Assembly: GCA_013298145.1 (NCBI GenBank) | Contig: JAAFJO010000002.1 | Span: 789,184-853,183, forward strand | Direction: 5' to 3' | DNA length: 64,000 nt | Source: Betaproteobacteria bacterium | GTDB taxonomy: Bacteria > Pseudomonadota > Gammaproteobacteria > Burkholderiales > Casimicrobiaceae | Shown: one piece after another, positions 8,775-16,362 of the stretch | Layout of the letters: the number at the start of each line of letters is the position of its first letter | Numbering within the stretch: the first letter of the stretch is position 1 | Notes under the pieces: model-generated | Told to the model about the DNA's origin: nothing | Database searches by the model: none | The model's input: the letters and a program-made list of their open reading frames with translations, nothing else | Position numbers and translations under genes: made by a program

Positions 8775-9588
8775 CACCGTATCGCTTGCAAACTGGCCGC
8801 TTACTGAGCTGAATCTGTTTCACAGCTCGCCTTGGGAAGCGCTGCTCGAACGTCAAAAATTGCTCACGTGGTTTGCACTCGTCATGCTCGTCTGCGCCAT
8901 CGTTGCCTCGGTCATCGCGATCTTTGACGAGCGTTTAATTCGCGGCGCGAATCTTTGGTTTAAGCCGATCAAGTTCATGATTTCAACTGCAGCCTTTGCG
9001 CTGACAACTGCTTGGTTCATGGGCATGCTTGAGCCGGCTCAACGCCAAACTGCAATCATGCAGGGCTTGGTGTGGGTGCTGATTCTCACCGCGTTGTTTG
9101 AGGTGATTTACATCACGGGCGCAGCAGCGTTAGGCGGCGAATCGCACCACAACATCAGCACGCCGTTCAAAGCCGCCATGTTCGGTTTGATGGCCGTAGC
9201 CGCAGTCGCGCTCACCGCCACGCAAGGCGTATTGGCGTGGGCCATCTGGCGCAACGCACCGGTTAGCCCGATTCCCGTTGCCGCGCAAGCTGTGATCATC
9301 GGCCTCATGCTCACGTGGCTATTGGGTACGGCGAGCGGATTTTTGCTCGGCGGAAAACAACCGCCCGCCTTCAGCCCAGGAGCGCTACCTATCATCGGCT
9401 GGCATCTCAGCGGCAGCGACGGCAGACCTGCACATTTTTTAGGACTGCATGCTCATCAGTTGCTACCTGTTCTTGGCTTTGTTCTACAGCGCTATGCGCC
9501 GCACGCACTGGGGTCGGCTTTGCTCTGGATAAGTAGCGCCGCTTACGTGGGCGCGTGGTGGTGGGCTACTCGTTTGGCGCTGCGTTAG
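8758..9588 (+). CDS. Multi-pass membrane protein of unknown function
   Basis: A 276-residue inner-membrane protein with about seven hydrophobic segments, the first near residues 40-60. I do not recognise the family by name. Residues such as WFKPIKFMIST, GAAALGGESHHNISTPFK and HFLGLHAHQLLPVLGF include conserved-looking histidines that could bind a cofactor or metal. The GTG start at 8758 lies inside the end of the SDR gene. It is the last gene of the TetR-governed operon. Its 3' end overlaps that of the convergent LysR gene by 23 bp. Confidence 0.8.
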   Translation: MTTKPSTVSLANWPLTELNLFHSSPWEALLERQKLLTWFALVMLVCAIVASVIAIFDERLIRGANLWFKPIKFMISTAAFALTTAWFMGMLEPAQRQTAIMQGLVWVLILTALFEVIYITGAAALGGESHHNISTPFKAAMFGLMAVAAVALTATQGVLAWAIWRNAPVSPIPVAAQAVIIGLMLTWLLGTASGFLLGGKQPPAFSPGALPIIGWHLSGSDGRPAHFLGLHAHQLLPVLGFVLQRYAPHALGSALLWISSAAYVGAWWWATRLALR

Positions 9589-10564
9589 TTACTTTCGCGG
9601 CGCGCAACGGGTGTTTCGATTTCGAGTGAGCAAACTCGCTCACATCTGCGCTCAAATCAGCGTGGCCACCAAAATGCTCAACGCAGAAATCTACAAATGC
9701 GCGCACCCGAGCCGGCAACTGTTTTCGGCTCGGATAGTGAATGAACAGTTGCCAGCCGTCGAGCATGTGCTCGGGTAGGAGCGTTTTGAGTTGACCTTTC
9801 CGCAGCGCAGGGAGCGCAAGCGGCTGCGGTAGTTGCGCGATGCCGATACCGTCTAAACACGCTTGCAGCAGGCCTCGAAAGTCGTTGCATACAAAGCGTG
9901 CGGGCAGTTGCAGCATTTGCATGCTGCGCGCGCCGTCGCTTCGTGTTTGCACAATAAATGGCGTGGCCTGTTCGTGCCCAGTTATTTGTAGCTGCAGCGT
10001 TGAGTGTGCAGCGAGTTCGCTTAACGTCGTCGGTGTACCGTGTTCCGCGAGATACGCCGGGCTCGCGCAGATCAATAGCCGGAGCGGCCCAAGCGGACGC
10101 GCCACAAACGCCGCATCATTGAGCGCACCCACGCGAATGCCCACATCAAATCGCTTGGCGATTAACGATGTTGAATCCTCGCTCAGCTCGAGTTCAAGTT
10201 GAATCGATGGGTAGCGCGCGAAAAATTTCGGCAGCAACGGAATCAGATACAAGAACGCGACGGGAGAGATGATCGTCACGCGAAGCTTTCCACCCGCTTG
10301 CTGCGCGTCGCTCGCTACCTCTTTGCATGCCGCATCAAGTTGCGCGAGCGGCCCTTTGCATTGCTCAAGAAATGCCCGTCCTTCCGGGGTGAGCTGAAGC
10401 GCACGGGTGCTACGCGCAAACAACCGAACGCCGAGACCTTGCTCGAGTCGGCTGATGTTTTGGCTAACCGCGACGGGCGAGATGCCGAACTCGCGCGCTG
10501 CTGCTGCGAAGCTACCAAGCTCCGCCGCGCGCGTGAAATTGAGAATGCCACGAAGCGTTTGCAT
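9566..10564 (-). CDS. LysR family transcriptional regulator
   Basis: A 332-residue LysR regulator with an N-terminal winged helix-turn-helix (about residues 5-65, AAREFGISPVAVSQNISRLEQGLGVRLFARSTR) and a two-lobed effector domain (about 90-300). It resembles the LysR proteins common beside oxidoreductase or glyoxalase-like genes. It is divergent from the YCII-SRPBCC-MAPEG genes. A CAAAG-N5-CTTTG inverted repeat 32 bp from its start codon is a candidate binding site. The C-terminal end overlaps the convergent membrane protein gene. Effector unknown. Confidence 0.93.
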   Translation of the reverse strand: MQTLRGILNFTRAAELGSFAAAAREFGISPVAVSQNISRLEQGLGVRLFARSTRALQLTPEGRAFLEQCKGPLAQLDAACKEVASDAQQAGGKLRVTIISPVAFLYLIPLLPKFFARYPSIQLELELSEDSTSLIAKRFDVGIRVGALNDAAFVARPLGPLRLLICASPAYLAEHGTPTTLSELAAHSTLQLQITGHEQATPFIVQTRSDGARSMQMLQLPARFVCNDFRGLLQACLDGIGIAQLPQPLALPALRKGQLKTLLPEHMLDGWQLFIHYPSRKQLPARVRAFVDFCVEHFGGHADLSADVSEFAHSKSKHPLRAAKVTNAAPNE

Positions 10565-10595
10565 GCAGAAATGCTAGCGCGAAGGCGTCCAATTG

Positions 10596-10610
10596 CAAAG
10601 TTTTACTTTG
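10596..10610. promoter_or_regulatory. Candidate LysR binding palindrome
   Basis: The inverted repeat CAAAG-TTTTA-CTTTG lies in the 132-bp region between the LysR gene and the divergent YCII gene, in a position suited to autoregulation and activation. It is an inference from position and symmetry only. Confidence 0.45.
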
Positions 10611-10696
10611 GAATCTATGAAGCTTTACGTCAATTGTCTGTTGAATCCGGTTTTTCTACATTGGCAACACGTTCACTCAATCAACAAGGACCTCCG

Positions 10697-11050
10697 ATGA
10701 AATACCTTCTTCTCTGCCAAATTCAACCTGCTTCGTTTGCCGATGTGTCGCCCGATACTGAAGCGCAGATGATGGCGTCCATGATGGCCTACAACCAACA
10801 ACTCATTCAGGCGGGCGTGCTCGTCGCCGCGGGGCAGCTCGCGCCTGCAGACACCGCGCAGCGCGTCTTCACACAAAAGGGACGAATCAAAACCGAGGAG
10901 GGCAACGCGCTCACCGGCGATACCCAGATCGGCGGCTACTACTTGATCGATGTGCCAGGTGAGACTGAGGCAACCGGCTGGGCTGCGAAATGCCCACTGG
11001 TGCACATGGGCTCGCTTGAAGTGCGCAAAGTGGCTTACGCACCGATTTAG
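10697..11050 (+). CDS. YCII/DGPF-domain protein
   Basis: A 117-residue member of the same family as the protein at 3922. MKYLLLCQIQP begins the first strand and the GGYYLIDVPG segment matches the YCII core, though the DGPF motif itself is replaced (LTGDTQIGGYY). The start at 10697 follows AAGGAC. Here the partner is a divergent LysR regulator rather than an ECF sigma factor. An SRPBCC protein and a MAPEG protein follow on the same strand. Function unknown. Confidence 0.85.
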   Translation: MKYLLLCQIQPASFADVSPDTEAQMMASMMAYNQQLIQAGVLVAAGQLAPADTAQRVFTQKGRIKTEEGNALTGDTQIGGYYLIDVPGETEATGWAAKCPLVHMGSLEVRKVAYAPI

Positions 11051-11101
11051 CGGATCTCCATCTGCCGTCAGCACCAAATAACCTTTACCTCGCGAATCAT
11101 C

Positions 11102-11533
11102 ATGCAATTTGAATCAAGCATCACCATCAAAGCGCCCGCAGCCCACGTCTTTTCGATCTACGCCGATGTCGTGGCCTGGCCACAATGGGACCCCGATGTT
11201 AAAGCCGCCTCCCTCAACGGAGAATTTGCATCGGGCGTAGACGGTGTGGTCGTGCCGCACGGTGGCCCGAAATCGAAGATCTTGTTCACCCGCGTAACGC
11301 CGAATCAAGGCTTTGTTGCTGAGTGCAAATTGCCGTTGTGCGTGATGCGCTTTGAAAACCAACTGAGCGCAGTTGCGGACGGCACGACAGCGACGCACCG
11401 AGTGACGTTCGAGGGCCTACTTGCGCCCGTCTTCGGTCGGCTCATCGGTTCGGGAATGAAGAGGACATTGCCAAAAGCGCTTGAAAGTCTGAAGGCACAT
11501 GCCGAGAAGACCGTCTCAGCGGGTGCTCGATAG
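11102..11533 (+). CDS. SRPBCC (START-like) family protein
   Basis: A 143-residue cytoplasmic protein with the helix-grip fold pattern of polyketide cyclase/dehydrase-like proteins. The opening MQFESSITIKAPAAHVFSIYADVVAWPQWDPDV is diagnostic, and the C-terminal helix (LPKALESLKAHAEK) closes the hydrophobic cavity. Such proteins bind hydrophobic ligands; the ligand here is unknown. It stands 51 bp after the YCII gene and 50 bp before the MAPEG gene, so the three may form one transcription unit. Confidence 0.88.
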   Translation: MQFESSITIKAPAAHVFSIYADVVAWPQWDPDVKAASLNGEFASGVDGVVVPHGGPKSKILFTRVTPNQGFVAECKLPLCVMRFENQLSAVADGTTATHRVTFEGLLAPVFGRLIGSGMKRTLPKALESLKAHAEKTVSAGAR

Positions 11534-11583
11534 CACGGAGCGATTGCTAAACTCGTCGTCACATCGCAACGTCATCACTTCCT

Positions 11584-11976
11584 ATGAATCCTCCACACCT
11601 GACACTGCTTCTGGCGGGGCTTTGCGCGATGCTTCACTTCGGATTGACTGTGATGGTGATTGCGCGACGGGCCGAAACAGGTGTGGATTTCCTGGACGGC
11701 GGCGACACGACGCTTCTTCGCCGCATGCGCGCGCATGGCAACTTCGCGGAGTCGGCACCGATCGCGGTGTTGCTGTTTGCGTTGCTCGAAATGCGCGGCT
11801 TGTCAGCCGCGTGGTTGTGGCCGCTCGGCGCTGGGTTGTTGCTCGGGCGCATTCTGCATGCATCGAGTTTGCTCACGACCAACAGCGCCTGGAATCGACG
11901 CGGCGGCATGCTGCTCACGCTGTTTGTAATGAGCGTGCAGGGTGTGCTCTGTTTGTGGCTCTACTTCGGAAGCTAA
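11584..11976 (+). CDS. MAPEG family membrane protein
   Basis: A four-helix inner-membrane protein of 130 residues, related to microsomal glutathione S-transferases. The signature RAHGNFAESAPIAVLLFALLE contains the conserved Arg-Ala-His and Asn-Phe-Ala-Glu of the family. Bacterial members often show glutathione transferase or peroxidase activity toward hydrophobic compounds. Whether this one does is not shown by sequence. It follows the SRPBCC gene closely. Confidence 0.9.
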   Translation: MNPPHLTLLLAGLCAMLHFGLTVMVIARRAETGVDFLDGGDTTLLRRMRAHGNFAESAPIAVLLFALLEMRGLSAAWLWPLGAGLLLGRILHASSLLTTNSAWNRRGGMLLTLFVMSVQGVLCLWLYFGS

Positions 11977-12084
11977 GTGCGGCTGCGCAATCGCACTATC
12001 AGTACAGCAAGCGCAGACTGAGACACAATGGCGCTTCGCTACCGATGGGGCGCGTGAACCCAAGCGTTTGTGGAGACTGCTGCG

Positions 12085-13635
12085 ATGAAAACTTTAGTAA
12101 CGCCCGGCGTGTATATCGCCGAGAAGTCTGCGTTTCCCAACACGGTGATCGAGCCCGCCACCGCGGTTGCCGCGTTTATCGGGTGGACTGAACGCGCGGA
12201 ATACAACGGCAATTCACTGCGCGGAAAACCGATGCGCTTGAGCTCACTTGCTGACTTTCACGCTTACTTCGGCGGCTCACCGATTGCTGAACACGTGCGC
12301 TTTAGTTTTAGCCTTGCCGAAAGTCCCGGAACCGGGAACGCGCCTAGCGAGACGAATTCGCCGCTCGCGCATAGAGACTCTACGCCGTTCGCTCTACGCG
12401 CCGATAGGTGTCGCTTGGTTCAAACCGGCGAGAAGTATGGCCTTTATCTCGCGGTGCTGCAATTTTTTGCGAACGGCGGTAGCGATTGTTATGTGGTCTC
12501 AGTGGGACGCTTCATGGAAGCAATCACGGCCGATGCCATCTTCGCAGGGATCGACGCATTAGAAACCGAGCCTGAACCGACGATTCTCGTCGTGCCGGAA
12601 GCGGTCATGCTCCAGCAGGAGGCGTGTTACCGCGTGCAGCAATCGATGCTTTCGCATTGCGCGGCGATGCAAAATCGCATCGCGATACTAGATGTATGGG
12701 AAGGCTATCGTGAACGCTCCGATACGCCGGACGTCGTTGCTGAGTTTCGTAATGGCATCGTGTCTGAGGCGCTCTCGTACGGCGCGGCTTACTTTCCGTG
12801 GCTACACACCCAGACCATCAGCCCCGCGCAAATGAGCGTGATAAATCTTGATACTCAAAGTCGAAGCGTACTCGTCACGTTACTCCGGGCAGAAATCGTG
12901 GCTAGCGGCGCGGATGAATCTCAGCGCGCCCTAAAAGAAACCGTGATCAAGGACGTTTTGACCGTCGCTGACGCGGCATCCGCTGCGCGACTTGACAATA
13001 CGCTTTCATCCTTCAGCGCAGTCTTCAACACGCTTCGTACCGAAATGGCGCAGCGCTTGAATTTATTGCCGCCCTCGGCATCGATGGCTGGCGTGTACGC
13101 GCAGGTAGACACCGTGCGTGGCGTGTGGGCCGCGCCCGCGAACGTGGGCGTGGAAAACGTTGTTGCGCTTGCGGTTGAGACCTCTGACGAAGGGCAGGCC
13201 GATCTAAACGTGTCGGTTGATGGCAAATCGGTGAACGCCATTCGAAATTTACCCGGCCGCGGTGTTTTGGTGTGGGGCGCGCGGACGCTCGACGGAAATA
13301 GCTTGGATTGGCGATACATCAATGTCCGCCGAACCTGCAACATGATTAGGCAGGCGATCGCGACCGCGATGGCCAGCTTGGCTCACGAGCCGAACGACCC
13401 GACGACATGGAACTCAGCGAAATCGATGATCGCGAACTATCTCCAAAGTGTTTGGGTACGCGGCGGACTGGTGGGGGCGACGGCAGCGGATGCATTCGAG
13501 GTAAACATTGGAATCAGTAGCAGCATGACGGCGGACGATGTCGCTAGCGGCGTGATGCGTGCAGTGGTGCAAGTTTGCGTTACGCGTCCGGCGGAATACA
13601 TCGTGCTCACCGTGTCGCAGCAACTGCAGACGTAG
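12085..13635 (+). CDS. Contractile tail sheath-like protein, orphan
   Basis: A 516-residue protein of the phage tail sheath family as found in extracellular contractile injection systems. Visible marks are the N-terminal TPGVYIAEK handle, VAAFIGWTERA, the NGGSDCYVVSVG strand, and the C-terminal region ending MTADDVASGVMRAVVQVCVTRPAEYIVLTVSQQ, the usual sheath-sheath interaction end. The ATG at 12085 is preceded by GGAG at 12071; an in-frame GTG at 12070 is possible. No tube, baseplate, spike, AAA ATPase or second sheath gene lies in the window. Flanking genes are a MAPEG gene and an SDR gene, so it is either an orphan remnant or serves a system encoded elsewhere. The frame is intact. Confidence 0.88.
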   Translation: MKTLVTPGVYIAEKSAFPNTVIEPATAVAAFIGWTERAEYNGNSLRGKPMRLSSLADFHAYFGGSPIAEHVRFSFSLAESPGTGNAPSETNSPLAHRDSTPFALRADRCRLVQTGEKYGLYLAVLQFFANGGSDCYVVSVGRFMEAITADAIFAGIDALETEPEPTILVVPEAVMLQQEACYRVQQSMLSHCAAMQNRIAILDVWEGYRERSDTPDVVAEFRNGIVSEALSYGAAYFPWLHTQTISPAQMSVINLDTQSRSVLVTLLRAEIVASGADESQRALKETVIKDVLTVADAASAARLDNTLSSFSAVFNTLRTEMAQRLNLLPPSASMAGVYAQVDTVRGVWAAPANVGVENVVALAVETSDEGQADLNVSVDGKSVNAIRNLPGRGVLVWGARTLDGNSLDWRYINVRRTCNMIRQAIATAMASLAHEPNDPTTWNSAKSMIANYLQSVWVRGGLVGATAADAFEVNIGISSSMTADDVASGVMRAVVQVCVTRPAEYIVLTVSQQLQT

Positions 13636-13662
13636 TGTGCTCGCACGATGCAAAATACACGT

Positions 13663-14343
13663 ATGAAAAAAATTATCGCTCTCATCACGGGCGCGCGCGG
13701 CAATATGGGGCGCGCAATCGTTGACCGATTTGCTGCGGATGGTTATCACGTTATCGGCGTGGATGCTCATGCAGACGAAGGCAGCACGCAGCTCGAATCC
13801 CACGCGCTAGATCTGATGAACGAAGACGCTGCCAGCGCATTTGTGCAGTCAGTGATCGTGAAACACGAACGCATCAATGTGGCCGTGCTCACCGTCGGCG
13901 GTTTCGCACTGGGTTCGATTGCTGAGACAAAAACATCTGACATCGCCCAGCAGTACAAACTCAACTTTGAGACGTTGTACAACGTGGCACGGCCCGTATT
14001 TCTGCAGATGTTGAAGCAGGGCTACGGGCGACTCTTTCTCGTCGGCGCGCGCCCTGCGTTGACAGCGGCGGGCAGCAGAGGCATGGTTGCCTATGGGTTG
14101 GCCAAGTCGCTCGTTTTTCGAGTGGCCGAGCTGATGAATGACGAGGCGAAAGGAACCAAGGTCGCAGTGAGTGTGATCGTGCCTTCGATCATCGATACAC
14201 CTCAGAATCGCACGGCGATGCCGGATGCTGATTTTTCAAAGTGGGTGACGCCGAAGCAAATCGCAGACGTGGTTGCATTTCACGCGAGCGAGACGGCGAG
14301 CGCGTTACGCGAATCAGTGATCAAGCTGTATGGCGATGCCTGA
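13663..14343 (+). CDS. SDR family oxidoreductase
   Basis: A 226-residue NAD(P)-dependent SDR. It starts MKKIIALITGARGNMG with the Rossmann glycine motif TGARGNMG; the active-site YGLAK (Tyr, Lys) follows GMVA. The sequence resembles small SDRs such as dihydropteridine reductase-like proteins (GGFALGSIAET near the substrate loop), but the substrate is not determined. An ATG at 13648 would add five residues; neither start has a good ribosome site. It lies 27 bp after the tail sheath gene on the same strand. Confidence 0.87.
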   Translation: MKKIIALITGARGNMGRAIVDRFAADGYHVIGVDAHADEGSTQLESHALDLMNEDAASAFVQSVIVKHERINVAVLTVGGFALGSIAETKTSDIAQQYKLNFETLYNVARPVFLQMLKQGYGRLFLVGARPALTAAGSRGMVAYGLAKSLVFRVAELMNDEAKGTKVAVSVIVPSIIDTPQNRTAMPDADFSKWVTPKQIADVVAFHASETASALRESVIKLYGDA

Positions 14344-14472
14344 GAGCTTACGCAAAAACGATTAACTTTCATAGTCTATCCCTTATCGAATGAGGGCTAG
14401 AAGTGAAATAGCGTAATATTGAATAAATAGTTTTAGAGCTTTTCGCCCTAATAGACCGTGGCCTAAACGTAT

Positions 14473-15912
14473 TTAGTTGGACTGCACTCGCAGGCGAGAC
14501 TGATGCGCGGGCTCGTTGCGCAGCAAGATGTCGTAATACGCGCGGATGGATTCCACAAAATCGACCGGCATGCCGCATCGGCAGGGGCCGGTTTTGAATT
14601 GCGCGGCGACTTCGGGGCGATTGAGGGTCAACAATTGCCGTCGTACATCAATCCAAAGATCAGGATTTTTTTGCGCGCGCTGAGTGAGGATTCGCGCGTT
14701 TTCCACGTGCGCCAACCCGATGTTGTAAGACGCAAGTGCAAGCCAGGTTTTGTCAGGCTCAGAAATCCTCGGCGGCAGATTATTGCGTTTTAAATCTGCG
14801 AGATAGCGCGCACCTCCCATGATGGAGGAAAACGGATCGTTGCGATCCACGCCGTAGCGATCTGCAGTGTCTTGCGTGAATTGCATCATGCCGCGTGCGC
14901 CGGTTTCCGAAACAGCATCCGCATTCCAATGCGACTCTTGATACGAGAGCGCGGCGAGCAATCGCCACTCAATGCCATATCGCTCTTGCGCTTGCTTGAA
15001 CCAGTCTCGATAACGCGGCAGCACCGTGGTGATGCGATCAGTGAAGATTTCGAAATCGGTCGCACGCCGCGATTGCGGAAATCCGAAATAGCGATCACGC
15101 ACACGTGCAATTTGGCCGTCGCGAACGATGCGTTGCAGGAAGCTATCTGCGTCATCGCGAAGCCCCAACGAATCCGCGCGAAAGAGCCATGCGCGCTGCA
15201 CGGGCGGTTGCACGACGAACGCGAGCTGCGTGTCGTAATGAAAGTGGCGACTAGCGTTGAACGTGTCTTCTTCGACGATCCCGTACGGGATTTCATCCGC
15301 GCCCACGCTTGCGAGTAGCGCTTCATCGTCATTGCGTTCGTCGATCACAAATTCGATGCCCGCTGTTTTGCGTTTAATCTCCGCAAAACTAGGGTGGGAA
15401 AATATTCGCGAACTCACCACCACGCGTTTTGGCAAAAGCTCGGAAAACGCGCTGGGTCGATACTTCTGCGGCGTGTGTAGCAGCACCCACGCACTCTCGT
15501 GATAGCGGGTTTTGGTAGCAAGTTCGCTCGCCGACACGCCTTGCGAGTGTGTGCCCGTGGCAACAAAATCGATTTCGCCGCGCATCAGTGCTTTGCGCGC
15601 GTCGTCTGGATTCTGAAACACGCGCCACTCGACACTGCTGCGCCGCGTGACGGCAAACGCATTGGCGAGATCAAATTCCAAACCAGAACGATCCCCGTTT
15701 GGATCGATGAAATAGACCGTAGGATGAATCATCACGCCGACCCGTAACGTGGGCTGCGCATTGCGCTCTTCTACCTGCTCGCGTGCGAGCGTATTCGCCC
15801 CGCGCTCCAGACGGTCATACAAATGAAAGGGAAACCAGGCGAAAAGCGCGATCCCCGCGCCTATCAGAAGGACGCGGGCCGCGTTTTTCAGACGAGGAAG
15901 CCATGCAATCAT
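14473..15912 (-). CDS. mltF: Membrane-bound lytic murein transglycosylase F-like
   Basis: A peptidoglycan-cleaving enzyme of 479 residues. One hydrophobic segment near residues 12-30 anchors it to the membrane. A periplasmic solute-binding-protein domain (SBP_bac_3, about 50-290) follows. The C-terminal SLT domain starts near WRLLAALSYQESHWN with catalytic Glu in SYQES and the motifs GARGMMQFT and SYNIGLAHVENAR. This two-domain layout defines MltF. The gene is divergent from ffs. No lipobox is seen, so a transmembrane anchor rather than lipidation is likely. Confidence 0.92.
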   Translation of the reverse strand: MIAWLPRLKNAARVLLIGAGIALFAWFPFHLYDRLERGANTLAREQVEERNAQPTLRVGVMIHPTVYFIDPNGDRSGLEFDLANAFAVTRRSSVEWRVFQNPDDARKALMRGEIDFVATGTHSQGVSASELATKTRYHESAWVLLHTPQKYRPSAFSELLPKRVVVSSRIFSHPSFAEIKRKTAGIEFVIDERNDDEALLASVGADEIPYGIVEEDTFNASRHFHYDTQLAFVVQPPVQRAWLFRADSLGLRDDADSFLQRIVRDGQIARVRDRYFGFPQSRRATDFEIFTDRITTVLPRYRDWFKQAQERYGIEWRLLAALSYQESHWNADAVSETGARGMMQFTQDTADRYGVDRNDPFSSIMGGARYLADLKRNNLPPRISEPDKTWLALASYNIGLAHVENARILTQRAQKNPDLWIDVRRQLLTLNRPEVAAQFKTGPCRCGMPVDFVESIRAYYDILLRNEPAHQSRLRVQSN

Positions 15913-15947
15913 CGTCGCGAGTATAGGGGGCGATTTCGCAAAGAACT

Positions 15948-15953
15948 TATAAT
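15948..15953 (+). promoter_or_regulatory. -10 element of the SRP RNA promoter
   Basis: A perfect TATAAT at 15948-15953 lies just before the SRP RNA 5' end (about 15958). No convincing -35 hexamer is visible at 17 bp upstream. Confidence 0.55.
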
Positions 15954-15957
15954 TCGA

Positions 15958-16057
15958 AGTGGTGGGTCGCCCCGCATGTTCAAACCATGAACCTGGTCAG
16001 GTCCGGAAGGAAGCAGCCACAGTGGTGTAGGCAGTGCCGGGGGAACGGCTCACCACT
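15958..16057 (+). ncRNA. ffs: Signal recognition particle RNA (4.5S, small bacterial type)
   Basis: The RNA core of SRP, which binds Ffh and targets nascent membrane proteins. The conserved apical domain GGTCAGGTCCGGAAGGAAGC and the distal GCAGTGCCGGGGGAACGG segment are unmistakable. The ends pair as AGTGGTG (15958-15964) with CACCACT (16051-16057), giving about 100 nt. A -10 box precedes it and a few T follow. It lies between mltF and dnaX, a common proteobacterial position. Confidence 0.96.
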
Positions 16058-16163
16058 TTTGCGCTTGGATCGAGCGCTCGCTTTGTTGAAACCTGCTTAC
16101 CGTACTGTTCGTACTGTCTGCGCAGGTCCCGCCTCGCGATCATCTCGATCCAAACGCAAAAGT
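16055..16163. repeat. Large inverted repeat directly after ffs
   Basis: Arm 1 at 16055-16074 and arm 2 at 16144-16163 are inverted copies matching at 19 of 20 positions, with a 69-nt spacer. Arm 1 begins in the last three bases of the SRP RNA. The spacer holds an inner stem ACCTGC (16091-16096) with GCAGGT (16122-16127) and a direct repeat CGTACTGT at 16101 and 16110. It may be the 3' extension of the ffs transcript, a separate small RNA, or a palindromic element. Confidence 0.7.
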
Positions 16164-16181
16164 CGGTCTCCCATCAAATAA

Positions 16182-16212
16182 AAAGCGCGCCTCAGGCGCG
16201 CTTTCGTTTTTT
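16182..16212 (+). terminator. Strong Rho-independent terminator before dnaX
   Basis: The stem AAAGCGCGCC (16182-16191) and GGCGCGCTTT (16195-16204), loop TCA, is followed by CG and six T. It would end the transcript that starts at ffs and includes the large inverted repeat, and isolates dnaX. Confidence 0.85.
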
Positions 16213-16362
16213 GGCTTCCTCCCTCCAAGCCCGGGGGCAGCGCGGGTACGGGCTGGGGTGATGATCGCTTTTTCCGCAACGACTTTTTCGCGGCATAGCC
16301 AATCCTACAACGGCCGCCGCCTACAATTGGTTTTCGTGTTTCACGCGTCATCGATTGCCATC

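Noticed and set aside
12085..14343. Possible prophage around the tail sheath
   Set aside because: No integrase, terminase, capsid, lysis or other tail genes, and no att-like repeats flank it.
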